Source: Pseudomonas guariconensis (GTDB lineage Bacteria > Pseudomonadota > Gammaproteobacteria > Pseudomonadales > Pseudomonadaceae). Taken from it: a stretch of 64,000 nt of DNA. Where the stretch lies: the NCBI RefSeq assembly GCF_015680235.1, contig NZ_JADLJL010000020.1:1-64000 (forward strand). Direction: 5' to 3'. The first letter of the stretch is position 1. Each line of letters opens with the position of its first letter. Under the pieces are notes generated by a model. The model did no database searches and was not told where the DNA came from. It saw only the letters and a list, made by a program, of their open reading frames with translations. Shown here piece after piece: positions 1 through 8,381 of this stretch. A program made the position numbers and the translations under genes.

Positions 1-94
1 ACAGGCTTAGCCGCATAACCTGAACCGCCGTGTACGGAACCGTACGCACGGTGGTGTGAGAGGACGACGGGTGAGAGCCCGTCTCCTACTCAAT
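1..94 (+). mobile_element. 3' end of a group II intron (domains V and VI), partial
   Basis: Positions 24-55 fold as a textbook domain V. A 9-bp lower helix pairs 24-32 with 47-55, a two-base CG bulge sits at 45-46, and a 4-bp upper helix (33-36 with 41-44) is capped by a GAAC tetraloop. Positions 60-87 form a domain VI hairpin (66-71 with 78-83, 61-64 with 84-87) with an unpaired A at 88, seven bases from the proposed 3' splice site after CAAT at 94. This is the arrangement expected of the branch-point adenosine. The intron-encoded reverse transcriptase and the 5' part would lie upstream of the window. A small stem-loop (108-123) follows the junction and may belong to the target site. Confidence 0.8.
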
Positions 95-165
95 CCTGGA
101 TTTCATCCGCCCACCTGCGGGCGCGGTAGACTGCTGGCAGATCCAGCGGTTTTCGAGAGGGCATC

Positions 166-969
166 ATGACGTCGCGCATCTGGCAATTGGCCGGTATTGG
201 TTTACTGGGGCTGGGTATCAGCCTGGGTGTATTGGCCCAAGAGCCTGGCCCGCAGGATCCCAATGGCGGCGCCATGGGCACCTCGCCACTCAATTCGCGG
301 GACGAAGTGCGCCAGACTCAGCCGCCCCGCCAGGGCTATTACCAGGATATTCCTCGTCGCGGTGGGCATTGGGATGCAGGCGGGCACGGGCAGCGCCCGG
401 GTGGCAATTGGGCCGGGCGCCCCGATGGCCATGGCGATGGCTGGGGCCCGGGGCCGCAGTATCGTCCGGGGCACAGGGTCGATCGTTTTCCGGACCGCTA
501 CTGGAAGGTGCCTTACCAGGGGCAGGACTATTTCTATTCCGGCGGCTATTGGTACAGGCCCAACGGTGGTGGCTATATCGTGGTGACGCCGCCATACGGC
601 GTCCGGGTGAGCTACCTGCCCACCTACGCCAGGGAAGTCTGGATCGGAGATTCACTGTTCTTCCTGGTGGCCGACAGCTATTACCAATACCTGGGCGGCG
701 ACCAGGGCTATGTGGTGGTCAACCCACCCAACATCCTGCCGCCACCGGGGCCGGCATTGGGCACTGGCTACGATGTGGTCGCCCACCCGCTGTCCGGTCA
801 GACACCCGCACAACAGGACCGGGACCGCTACCAGTGTCACCGCTGGGCCGTGCAGCAATCGGGGTTCGACCCGGCTTCGGCGTCTTCCGCCCCGCCGGTC
901 CATGTCGCGGATGCGTATCACCGAGCCCTGGGGGCGTGTCTGAGCGATCGGGGCTATAGCGTGAACTGA
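166..969 (+). CDS. DUF6515 family secreted protein
   Basis: A 267-residue protein with an N-terminal signal peptide (hydrophobic core about residues 7-22, likely cleavage near AQ-EP at 25), so it is exported. A Gly/Pro/Arg-rich low-complexity stretch (about 27-105) precedes a compact Tyr/Gly/Val-rich domain (about 110-190) built of repeats such as YWKVPYQGQDYFYSGGYWY, which matches the DUF6515 family of Pseudomonas envelope proteins. The C-terminal 60 residues hold two cysteines (in RYQCHRW and GACLSDRG) that could form a disulphide. The start is supported by GAGAGGG a few bases upstream. Function is unknown. It sits just downstream of the intron end, and the next gene is convergent. Confidence 0.75.
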   Translation: MTSRIWQLAGIGLLGLGISLGVLAQEPGPQDPNGGAMGTSPLNSRDEVRQTQPPRQGYYQDIPRRGGHWDAGGHGQRPGGNWAGRPDGHGDGWGPGPQYRPGHRVDRFPDRYWKVPYQGQDYFYSGGYWYRPNGGGYIVVTPPYGVRVSYLPTYAREVWIGDSLFFLVADSYYQYLGGDQGYVVVNPPNILPPPGPALGTGYDVVAHPLSGQTPAQQDRDRYQCHRWAVQQSGFDPASASSAPPVHVADAYHRALGACLSDRGYSVN

Positions 970-977
970 GGCGTTGG

Positions 978-1847
978 CTACACCGGGTCGGCATGCACCA
1001 TCACGTCCGCCTGTGGATAACGCTGGCGGATCGCCTCGGAGGCTTGTACGCACAGCGCATGGGCGTCATGCAGGGCCAGTTCGCCTGGCAGTTCCAGGTG
1101 CAACTGGACGAACCAGCGATTGCCCGAGACCCGCGTACGCAAGTCATGTGCCCCTTTCACCCCGGGAATGGCACACACCAGCTCGAGCATGCGCTCGCCG
1201 ATGTCGGCAGGCAGTTCCTTGTCCATCAGGATCGCCGTGCTCTCGCGCGCGATCTGCAGCGCGCTCCACAAGATGTAGACGGCGATGCCCAGGCCGAACA
1301 GAGCATCGAGCTGTGGCCAGCCGAAGCGAGCGAGCAACAGGGCCAGCAGGATGCTGCCGTTGAGCAGCAGGTCGGAGCGATAGTGCAGCGAGTCGGCGCG
1401 CACTGCGGTGGAGCCGGTGGCGCGGATCACCTTGCGCTGGAACGCCAGCAGAGCCAGGGTTAGCACCAGCGACAGCACCATCACAACGATACCGGCGGCG
1501 GTGTCGCCCAACGGCTGTGGCGATTGCAGCCGCTCGACCGCCTGTACCCCGATCAATACCGCACTGACACCGATGAACAGCGCCTGGGCCATGCCGGCCA
1601 GAGCTTCGGCCTTGCCGTGGCCGAAGCGATGGTCGTCGTCAGCCGGGCGCAAGGCGTAATGCACCGCGAGTAGGTTGAGAAAGGAGGCGACCGCATCGAG
1701 CGCCGAGTCGGTCAGGCCGGCCAGCAAGCTGACCGAGCCGCTCAACCACCAGGCCACGGCCTTGCTCAGCACGAGCAGGCTGGCCACGGCCAGGGAGGCG
1801 CGCGTGGCCAGCCGCAGCAGGCGTTGGTGTTCGGCGCTGGAGGTCAT
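978..1847 (-). CDS. Cation diffusion facilitator (CDF) metal efflux transporter
   Basis: An inner-membrane antiporter of the CDF family (FieF/YiiP-like) that exports divalent metals such as zinc or iron in exchange for protons. The ATG at 1847 gives 289 residues. An upstream in-frame start would run into the neighbouring lipoprotein gene and add a Trp/Pro-rich tail unlike the family. Visible features are six hydrophobic segments, the transport-site signatures GLTDSALDA (helix 2) and LHYRSDLLLNG (helix 5), the HRFGHGKAE loop, and a C-terminal cytoplasmic domain with DLRTRVSGNRWFVQLHLELPG. The last residues include VMVHADPV. The exact metal cannot be told from sequence. The preceding lipoprotein gene is on the same strand, 22 bases away, so the two may be co-transcribed. 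Confidence 0.9.
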   Translation of the reverse strand: MTSSAEHQRLLRLATRASLAVASLLVLSKAVAWWLSGSVSLLAGLTDSALDAVASFLNLLAVHYALRPADDDHRFGHGKAEALAGMAQALFIGVSAVLIGVQAVERLQSPQPLGDTAAGIVVMVLSLVLTLALLAFQRKVIRATGSTAVRADSLHYRSDLLLNGSILLALLLARFGWPQLDALFGLGIAVYILWSALQIARESTAILMDKELPADIGERMLELVCAIPGVKGAHDLRTRVSGNRWFVQLHLELPGELALHDAHALCVQASEAIRQRYPQADVMVHADPV

Positions 1848-1869
1848 GCCGGGCAGGTGTTCCCGTCGA

Positions 1870-2289
1870 TCAGGCGGCCGGGGCCAGGCCGTAGGCGGCC
1901 AACTGCTCGACGCTGCCACGGTGCTGGATCAGCCGTGGGTCGTTCAGCGGCAGGCGCTGGCCCAGTTCGCTTTCGAGGATAGCCTGCAGCTTGGCGTTGT
2001 CGACCTGACCGTCGGCCTTGATGGCGGGTTTGAGCTTGGCCGGGTCGACATGGGCTGTGGTGCCGCCGGGGTAGTAGATGGCACCGGTGGCGAAGTCGAC
2101 ACCAAAAGCGATCAGGCCCGGGATGACATAGAAGAGGATACCGATGGCGTCCAGGGCAGCGACCACCGGGTCGATCTTACCTTCGATCTGGCCGCGGCGG
2201 TCTGGGTAGAAGATGGTGCCGCAGGCGGTGAGCTGGGCCAGCAAAGTGGCGATGAGGGCGCCACCGATGATGCGGGAGTGGATGCGCAT
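1870..2289 (-). CDS. Small lipoprotein of unknown function
   Basis: A 139-residue protein with a lipoprotein signal: charged MRIHSR, a hydrophobic core, then the lipobox LTAC (Cys at about residue 23). It should be lipidated and anchored in the envelope. After a short polar segment there is one further hydrophobic stretch (ALDAIGILFYVIPGLIAFGVDFATG, about 45-70) that could cross or dip into the membrane. A charged C-terminus follows. I recognise it as a conserved Pseudomonas lipoprotein but know no function. It lies directly upstream of the CDF transporter on the same strand. Confidence 0.75.
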   Translation of the reverse strand: MRIHSRIIGGALIATLLAQLTACGTIFYPDRRGQIEGKIDPVVAALDAIGILFYVIPGLIAFGVDFATGAIYYPGGTTAHVDPAKLKPAIKADGQVDNAKLQAILESELGQRLPLNDPRLIQHRGSVEQLAAYGLAPAA

Positions 2290-2406
2290 GTGAATCTCCG
2301 AAACGGTAACCCGAAGGAGCAGGCCAAACGCCAGCTCCTGTTGTTCAGACCATGATAAGCCAGGCGTGGTTCGCCGTTATACTCGGACCACAGTTCGAGG
2401 ACCACC

Positions 2407-4935
2407 ATGATTTCATTACCAATCGATGCCGTATTGCCCGCCTTGCGCCAGGCCCTGACCGAGCGCGACGAGGCCGTGCTCGAGGCGCCGCCCGGCGCCG
2501 GCAAGACCACCCGCGTACCTCTGGCCCTGCTCGATGAGCCATGGTTGGCCGGGCAGACCATCCTGATGCTCGAGCCCCGCCGCCTGGCCGCCCGCGCAGC
2601 CGCCGAGCGCCTGGCCAGCGAGCTGGGTGAAAAGGTCGGCGAAACCGTGGGCTATCGCATCCGCCTGGACAGCAAAGTCGGCCCCAATACACGTATCGAA
2701 GTGGTCACCGAAGGCATCCTCACCCGCCGCTTGCAGGCCGACCCTGCGCTGGAGGGGGTAGGGCTGCTGATCTTCGATGAATTCCACGAACGCAGCCTCG
2801 ACGCCGACCTTGCCCTGGCCCTGAGCCTCAATGGCCGGGAGCTGCTGCGTGACGAGCCGCCGCTGAAGATCCTGCTGATGTCCGCGACCCTCGAGGGCGA
2901 ACGCCTTTCGCGCTTGCTCGACGATGCACCGATCATCAGCAGCGAAGGGCGCATGCACCCGGTGGATATCCGCTGGAGCCGCCCCTTCCAGCCGGGGGAA
3001 TTCGTCGAGCCGCGGGTGGTCGACTGCGTGCTGCAAGCCTTGGCGGAGCAGCCTGGCAGCTTGCTGGTGTTCCTGCCTGGCCAGGCTGAGATCCGCCGCG
3101 TACACCAGGCATTGCAGGAGGCGCTGGGCGAGCGCGCCGACCTCCTGCTTTGCCCGTTGCATGGCGAGCTGGACCTCGATGCCCAACGCGCGGCCATCGA
3201 CCCGGCACCCAAGGGGCTGCGCAAGGTCGTGCTGGCGACCAATATCGCCGAGACCAGCCTGACCATCGATGGCGTGCGTGTGGTGGTCGATGCGGGGCTG
3301 GCGCGGGTGCCGCGCTTCGACCCCGGCAGTGGCATGACCCGCCTGGATACCCAACGCATCTCCCGCGCCAGCGCCACCCAGCGCGCCGGCCGCGCCGGAC
3401 GCCTGGAACCGGGCGTGTGCTATCGCCTGTGGTCCGAGGCCCAGCACGATCAGCTGGCGGCCCATGGCAGCGCCGAAATTCTACAGGCCGACCTGGCCGG
3501 GCTGGCCCTGCAGTTGGCGCGTTGGGGCGTGACGGCGGATCAGTTGCGTTGGCTCGACTCGCCTCCCGCCGCCGCCCTGGCCCAAGCCCAGGACTTGTTG
3601 GCGCGCCTGAAAGCCTTCAAGCCCGGCAGTCGGGACAACCTCAGCGAGCATGGCCTGGCCATGGCCGAACTGCCGGCCCATCCGCGTATCGCCCACTTGC
3701 TGTTGCGTGGCCAGGACCTGGGCCTGGCCCAGATGGCTTGTGACGTGGCGGCTCTATTGGGGGAGCGGGATATCCAGCGTGGCGGCGGCGCCGACCTGCA
3801 CAGCCGCCTGGCGTTGGTTAGCGGGGAAAGCAAGGCCGCCCGGGGCGGGCAGGGCGGCGTGCAGCGTGCGCGGCAGTTGGCCAGACAATACCGAGGCTTG
3901 CTACGCGGCAAGGCCGGCGCATCGGTTGCCGACCCGGACCATCCACGCTGGTTGGGCGCATTGCTGGCCTTGGCCTACCCGGACCGCATCGCCCGGCAGC
4001 GTCGCGAGGGCGGGGCCGAATATCGCCTGGCCAATGGCCGCGCTGCTTTGTTCGCCGAGGTCGATGGCTTGATGAAATGCCCTTGGCTGGTGATCGCTGA
4101 CCTGGGCAGTCGCCAGGGCCAGCGGGAAGAGCGGATCTACCTGGCCGCTGAGCTCGACCCGACGCTGTTCGAGAATGTGCTCGCCGAGCAGCTCGAGCGG
4201 GTCGATATCCTCGAGTGGGATGAGCGTGAACAGGTCCTGCGTGCCGAGCGTCAAGCCAAGGTAGGTGAACTGGTGCTCAGCCGCGAGGCGCTGCCTGGCC
4301 TGGACGACGACGCTCGAGCCAAGGCATTGCTCGAACTGGTCCGGCGCAAGGGGCTCAACCTGCTGACCTGGACCCCGGAGCTGCGCCAGTGGCAGGCGCG
4401 GGTGGCGCTGCTGCGGCAGCTGGATATGGAAAAAGATGGCCACAGCGAATGGCCGGACCTGTCCGACGAGGCGCTGCTCGCGCGCCTGGAAGACTGGCTG
4501 CAGCCATTCTTGGGCAAGGTCTCGCGCCTGAGCCACTTCGCCCAGCTGGACCTGGCATCGATGTTGCGCAACCTGCTGCCCTGGCCATTGCCGCAGCGCT
4601 TGGATGAATGGGCGCCGGCGCACTTGGCCGTGCCCTCTGGCTCGAACATCCGCCTGGATTACAGCGAAACCCCGCCGATCCTCGCCGTGCGCCTGCAAGA
4701 GCTGTTCGGCCTGGCCGATACACCGCGCATCGCCCAGGGCCGCCAGCAGGTCAAGCTGCACCTGCTGTCGCCGGCACGGCGACCGGTACAGGTCACCCAG
4801 GACCTGGCCAACTTCTGGCGCACCACCTATACGGAAGTCAAGAAGGACCTCAAGGGGCGTTATCCCAAGCACTACTGGCCGGATGACCCGCTGGTGGCCG
4901 AAGCCACCGCACGGGCCAAGCCCAGGGGCACGTGA
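2407..4935 (+). CDS. hrpB: ATP-dependent RNA helicase HrpB
   Basis: An 842-residue DEAH-type superfamily 2 helicase. The helicase core is complete: Walker A PPGAGKTTRVP (about 28-38), DEFHERSLD (DExH box, about 124), SATL (about 158), ATNIAETSLTI, and the QRAGRAGR arginine-finger motif (about 324). The HA2-like and HrpB-specific C-terminal regions follow, ending in a conserved segment with YTEVKKDLKGRYPKHYWPDDP. Length is normal for HrpB. The precise RNA substrate is poorly defined, though the family is linked to mRNA and rRNA metabolism. It is transcribed divergently from the lipoprotein gene and convergently with the following small gene. Confidence 0.95.
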   Translation: MISLPIDAVLPALRQALTERDEAVLEAPPGAGKTTRVPLALLDEPWLAGQTILMLEPRRLAARAAAERLASELGEKVGETVGYRIRLDSKVGPNTRIEVVTEGILTRRLQADPALEGVGLLIFDEFHERSLDADLALALSLNGRELLRDEPPLKILLMSATLEGERLSRLLDDAPIISSEGRMHPVDIRWSRPFQPGEFVEPRVVDCVLQALAEQPGSLLVFLPGQAEIRRVHQALQEALGERADLLLCPLHGELDLDAQRAAIDPAPKGLRKVVLATNIAETSLTIDGVRVVVDAGLARVPRFDPGSGMTRLDTQRISRASATQRAGRAGRLEPGVCYRLWSEAQHDQLAAHGSAEILQADLAGLALQLARWGVTADQLRWLDSPPAAALAQAQDLLARLKAFKPGSRDNLSEHGLAMAELPAHPRIAHLLLRGQDLGLAQMACDVAALLGERDIQRGGGADLHSRLALVSGESKAARGGQGGVQRARQLARQYRGLLRGKAGASVADPDHPRWLGALLALAYPDRIARQRREGGAEYRLANGRAALFAEVDGLMKCPWLVIADLGSRQGQREERIYLAAELDPTLFENVLAEQLERVDILEWDEREQVLRAERQAKVGELVLSREALPGLDDDARAKALLELVRRKGLNLLTWTPELRQWQARVALLRQLDMEKDGHSEWPDLSDEALLARLEDWLQPFLGKVSRLSHFAQLDLASMLRNLLPWPLPQRLDEWAPAHLAVPSGSNIRLDYSETPPILAVRLQELFGLADTPRIAQGRQQVKLHLLSPARRPVQVTQDLANFWRTTYTEVKKDLKGRYPKHYWPDDPLVAEATARAKPRGT

Positions 4936-4947
4936 ATCGGGGCCAAG

Positions 4948-5451
4948 TCAGCCCACGCGCTCGATCAGGAATTCGTGTGTCACGCCTTCTTCGACATTCA
5001 GGTGGTAATAGGTACCACGGTCGCGATGGGGTGTGTCCGCGATGGCCTTGACTTGATGCCCTCGGTGATCACGCCAGCGACAATGCAGGCCCTGTTCGGT
5101 CCAGCTCAGAGGCTCCAGCTTCCAGAAGTCGGTGACATCGGCGACTTTGTAAAGCCCCAGGTAGCCGTTGCGGCTGGTGCCCAGCTTCTGGCTCGCTCGC
5201 CAACCCGTGCCGGTAATGACGAAGTGGTAGCGGCCTTCGGCATGGGAGTGGAAGGCGAAGTGGAACACCGGAGATTCCTTGGCTCCGCCCGCTTGTAGCC
5301 AGTCATCTTCAGGGTTCAGGCCCCAGTGGAACTTGTCATCGCTGCGGCTGAGCCGTAACGGGACGGACCGCCCATCGACCAGCATGTAGATTCGTCCCTG
5401 GAAGGCTTCGAGTGTCTCGCTGATCACCAGAGGGTCGTTGACGTCTGTCAT
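4948..5451 (-). CDS. Hypothetical protein, beta-rich
   Basis: A 167-residue soluble protein of unknown function. The start at 5451 is preceded by AAGGAG at a good distance; an upstream in-frame ATG would place this ribosome binding site inside the gene. There is no signal peptide or membrane segment. The sequence is rich in Trp, His and Gly with alternating polar and hydrophobic residues (for example RYHFVITGTGWRASQKLG), which suggests a beta-sandwich or barrel. I do not recognise a family. It is convergent with hrpB, 12 bases away. Confidence 0.6.
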   Translation of the reverse strand: MTDVNDPLVISETLEAFQGRIYMLVDGRSVPLRLSRSDDKFHWGLNPEDDWLQAGGAKESPVFHFAFHSHAEGRYHFVITGTGWRASQKLGTSRNGYLGLYKVADVTDFWKLEPLSWTEQGLHCRWRDHRGHQVKAIADTPHRDRGTYYHLNVEEGVTHEFLIERVG

Positions 5452-5558
5452 GGAAATCTCCTTGTCCATTCAAGGGCAGCGGGGTGCTGCCCGCCGGTCG
5501 AGTCTGCGAGCCGATACCGGTGAATGGAGGCGGGAAACAGTACGTCGGGCGGCTGGAC

Positions 5559-6215
5559 TCACGCGCCGGCTTCGCCCTCCAGCAGCATGAACAGGCGGTA
5601 CAGCACCACGCTGCTGAACAGCTGCAGGAAGCCGCTGAGGCTGTCCAGCGCCAGTTGCACGCCCGGCTGCGGCTCGGGGAAGGCCATCAACAGCAGGCCG
5701 TCGAGCAGCCACAGTGGGGCCAGTACGGCGAGCATGCAGATCAGGATGCGCATGAAGTGTCCGGTGGTCATCCGGGCGCTTTCGCGCATGGCCTGCACCA
5801 CCGGCAGGCCGCGCAGCACCAGCAGGTACTCGGCGAACACCAGGTTGATCATGATCCACACGCCCGGGAAGATGAACAGCGCCAGGCCCGCCATGATCAG
5901 CAGCGAACTGATGAGGATCAGTAAAGCCAGCGCAGGCCACAACTGCACGGCGCGGGCGAACAGGTTGCGCTTGGCGATGTCCTGGCCATTGCTGCGTGTG
6001 TCCATGTAGAGGATCAGGGCGGCGCTGTACAGCGGGTAGAACAACAGGCTGACCAACATGCCGTAGGCCGGGGAGGCCTCGTCGCCCAGCTGACGGTACA
6101 GCAATTGGGTGCACAGGGCCTCGGCCGCCACCAAGGGCAGGCAGAGCTGGAGAATATTCACCAGGTGGCGGCGGAAAAAGTACAGGGAGTCGCGCAGGAC
6201 GCTCAGCGGATTCAT
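5559..6215 (-). CDS. YciC-type inner-membrane protein
   Basis: A 218-residue polytopic membrane protein with about five or six hydrophobic segments. It matches the YciC/UPF0259 group, and the central PGVWIMINLVFAEYLLVLRG block, followed by AMRESARMTTGHF, is the most family-like part. The biochemical role is unknown. The opposite strand is open for over 600 codons across this region, but that reading has no protein-like features and is rejected. The upstream gene (DUF2076 protein) is divergent, and the 154-base gap would hold both promoters. Confidence 0.8.
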   Translation of the reverse strand: MNPLSVLRDSLYFFRRHLVNILQLCLPLVAAEALCTQLLYRQLGDEASPAYGMLVSLLFYPLYSAALILYMDTRSNGQDIAKRNLFARAVQLWPALALLILISSLLIMAGLALFIFPGVWIMINLVFAEYLLVLRGLPVVQAMRESARMTTGHFMRILICMLAVLAPLWLLDGLLLMAFPEPQPGVQLALDSLSGFLQLFSSVVLYRLFMLLEGEAGA

Positions 6216-6369
6216 CGGGTCTATATCGCATGGCAGAAAAAGCAGGGCGTAACTTTAGCCCAGTCCGCTGCTCGCTGAAAAAAGTTTCACCCTTTGGCTG
6301 ATTGAATCCGTCGTCCGCGAGCCCCATCTTTGACGCTATCCGATGTTCGCCCTGTGCACGAGGTAGCCC

Positions 6370-7104
6370 ATGAACACTGAAGAGCAAACCCTGATCGACG
6401 GCCTGTTCGGCCGCATCAAGCAAGCCGAGGATGCAGGCCAGGCCCGCGACGCCCAGGCGCAGTCGCGCATCGAGGAACACCTGCGTCAGCAGCCTGCGGC
6501 GCCGTATTACATGGCCCAGGCGATCCTGGTCCAGGAGGCCGCGATCAAGCGTCTGGACGAGCAGAACAAGCAGCTCGAGGCCGAGCTCAAGCAGGCCCGG
6601 GCGCAAGCTGAGGCGAGCCGCAGCGGCAGTGGTGGCGGAGGGTTCCTGTCGGGGCTGTTCGGCGGCGGTGCGCGCGAGGCGGCGCCAGCTCCCCAACCCC
6701 AGCGCCCGGTCGCGCCTGCGGCCTCCGGTGGCGGTTGGCGTGAGCCGTCGGCCCCAGGTTTCGGCCAGCGCCAGCAGCCTGCGTTCAATGCCGCCCCGGC
6801 GCGCAGTGGCGCCAGCAGTTTCCTGGGCGGCGCCATGCAGACCGCTGCGGGTGTGGCCGGTGGTGTGCTGCTGGCGCAAGGCATCAGCAGCCTGTTCAAC
6901 CATGGTTCCCAACCTGAGGAAGTGGTTGAGGTGATCAAGGAAGAACCGGCGCCGGCCAGCGACAACGGCGGCTGGAACGACCAGGGCAGCCAACCCCAGG
7001 TGGCCGACAACGGTGACTACGGCTACGACCAGGGCGGTTTCGCCGACAGCGACTACGGCAGCGATGGCGGCGGCTTCTTCTCCGACGACGACACCTTCGT
7101 CTGA
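6370..7104 (+). CDS. DUF2076 domain-containing protein
   Basis: A 244-residue protein matching DUF2076. The N-terminal third (about 1-85) is a helical, charged region with a predicted coiled coil (RLDEQNKQLEAELKQARAQAEA). A Gly/Ala/Pro-rich linker follows, then a short hydrophobic, glycine-rich segment (SFLGGAMQTAAGVAGGVLLAQGISSLF, about 155-182) of the kind seen in membrane-inserting helices, and an acidic Asp/Gly-rich tail. The family is thought to be envelope associated; function is not established. The start is well placed after GAGGTAGCCC. The NYN gene follows on the same strand 72 bases on. Confidence 0.8.
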   Translation: MNTEEQTLIDGLFGRIKQAEDAGQARDAQAQSRIEEHLRQQPAAPYYMAQAILVQEAAIKRLDEQNKQLEAELKQARAQAEASRSGSGGGGFLSGLFGGGAREAAPAPQPQRPVAPAASGGGWREPSAPGFGQRQQPAFNAAPARSGASSFLGGAMQTAAGVAGGVLLAQGISSLFNHGSQPEEVVEVIKEEPAPASDNGGWNDQGSQPQVADNGDYGYDQGGFADSDYGSDGGGFFSDDDTFV

Positions 7105-7176
7105 TGCCTCTGGCATACTGGCACGCATTGGGGGCTGCGGCCGTGCGGCCCCCTTCACGCAGCCAGAGAGGTCGGG

Positions 7177-7656
7177 GTGAAGAAGATCGCGTTGTTCGCC
7201 GATGTGCAGAACCTCTACTACACCGTACGCCAGGTGCATGGCTGCCACTTCGACTACGCCGCGCTCTGGGCCGATGTAAGCCGCCAGGGGCAGATCGTCG
7301 AGGCGGTGGCCTATGCCATCGACCGCGGTGACAGCAAGCAGCAACAGTTCCAGCAGATCTTGCGCAACCTGGGTTTCGAGGTGCGGCTCAAGCCGTTCAT
7401 CCAGCGCAGCGACGGTTCGGCAAAAGGGGACTGGGACGTGGGCATCACCCTCGATGTGATCGATGCCGCCAGCCGGGTCGACCAGGTGGTGCTGGCCTCC
7501 GGCGATGGTGATTTCGATTTGCTGCTAGAGCGGGCACGCGAGCGTCACGGTGTCGAGGCAGTGGTGTATGGGGTGCCTGGGCTTACCGCGTTGTCATTGA
7601 TCCGGGCGGCCAGCCGGTATGTGCCGATCGAGGGGCCGCTGTTGCTGCGCCATTGA
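7177..7656 (+). CDS. NYN (LabA/DUF88) domain protein, putative ribonuclease
   Basis: A 159-residue protein that is essentially one NYN domain, the PIN-like fold of the LabA/DUF88 group. The acidic residues expected to bind metal are visible in FADVQNLYY (about 7-15), KGDWDVGITLDVID (about 87-100) and LASGDGDFDLLLERAR (about 107-122). By family analogy it should cleave RNA with a divalent metal; the target is unknown. The start is GTG at 7177, because no ATG gives the conserved MKKIALFADVQN beginning. A REP pair separates it from the convergent Lrp-type gene. Confidence 0.85.
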   Translation: MKKIALFADVQNLYYTVRQVHGCHFDYAALWADVSRQGQIVEAVAYAIDRGDSKQQQFQQILRNLGFEVRLKPFIQRSDGSAKGDWDVGITLDVIDAASRVDQVVLASGDGDFDLLLERARERHGVEAVVYGVPGLTALSLIRAASRYVPIEGPLLLRH

Positions 7657-7676
7657 GCCCATCCTCAGGGATAAAA

Positions 7677-7750
7677 TCGCGGGACATGCCCGCTCCACAA
7701 GGTTCATGTTCACCAGACCGAGTGGGAGTGACCTTGTCCCGCGATTGGGC
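7677..7750. repeat. REP palindrome pair (GCGGGACAAGCCCGCTCC class)
   Basis: Two inverted copies of the P. putida REP, at 7677-7700 and 7722-7750, face each other across about 20 bases. They fill the gap between two convergent genes, where such elements often act as transcription barriers or mRNA stabilisers. Confidence 0.8.
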
Positions 7751-7768
7751 CAACATGGGCTATTAACA

Positions 7769-8227
7769 TCAGGCCTTCCTGCTATTGCCCTCCAACTGCC
7801 CAAGCGGCACCCGTCGCTCCACGGCGCTGGAAAGAATGATCGAGGTCTTGCTGAAACCCAGCTGCGACACCTGGTTGATCAAAGCTTCCAGTTCACTCAT
7901 CGACCCCACGGCCGCCTGCATGATCACGCAAGGGTCGCCCGTCACCCGATGGCATTCGGTGAGCTGCGGGATCCGCGACAGGGCGTCGTAGGCCTGCTGG
8001 TTGCCGTGGCTGGCCAGGCGCAGTTCGATCACGCATTGGATCGGCAGGCCGATCTTCTCCAGGTCGACCTTGGCGGTGTAGCCGGTGATCACGCCGCTGG
8101 CCTCCAGTTTGGCGACCCGCTCGGCCACTGCCGGGGCGGACAGATTCACCTGGCGAGCCAGTTGCGCGTAGGTGGCCCGGCCGTTTTCCAGCAGGGCGGC
8201 GAGTAGCATGCGGTCGTACTTGTCCAT
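7769..8227 (-). CDS. Lrp/AsnC family transcriptional regulator
   Basis: A 152-residue regulator with an N-terminal winged HTH (about 3-60: DKYDRMLLAALLENGRATYA then LSAPAVAERVAKLEASGVI) and a C-terminal RAM/AsnC ligand domain (about 65-145). The start at 8227 gives the usual family N-terminus; an earlier ATG would add 13 atypical residues. Lrp-type proteins form octamers that sense amino acids and control neighbouring transport or metabolic genes. The divergent EamA exporter gene starts 154 bases away, so this is probably its local regulator (inference). Confidence 0.88.
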   Translation of the reverse strand: MDKYDRMLLAALLENGRATYAQLARQVNLSAPAVAERVAKLEASGVITGYTAKVDLEKIGLPIQCVIELRLASHGNQQAYDALSRIPQLTECHRVTGDPCVIMQAAVGSMSELEALINQVSQLGFSKTSIILSSAVERRVPLGQLEGNSRKA

Positions 8228-8381
8228 GGCGATTCCAGTCAACTTTGCAATCGATGGTAAAGGCATCGCATAACCATGCTTTGCAAAGTGTTACGGTCAT
8301 TTAAAGTTGTTTTGTAACTTAAGTTTACGTGATGCGCTTTCTAAACTAAGTCACCCGTAAACGGATTTCGAGTGTTTTCCC

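Noticed and set aside
1848..1919. Upstream start of the CDF transporter
   Set aside because: It would overlap the lipoprotein gene and adds Trp/Pro-rich residues not found in the family.
5470..7344. A 624-codon open frame on the minus strand
   Set aside because: It overlaps the YciC-type gene and the DUF2076 and NYN genes, which have clear family features and ribosome sites. The translation is Arg/Val/Gly-rich with no motif; it is a high-GC shadow.
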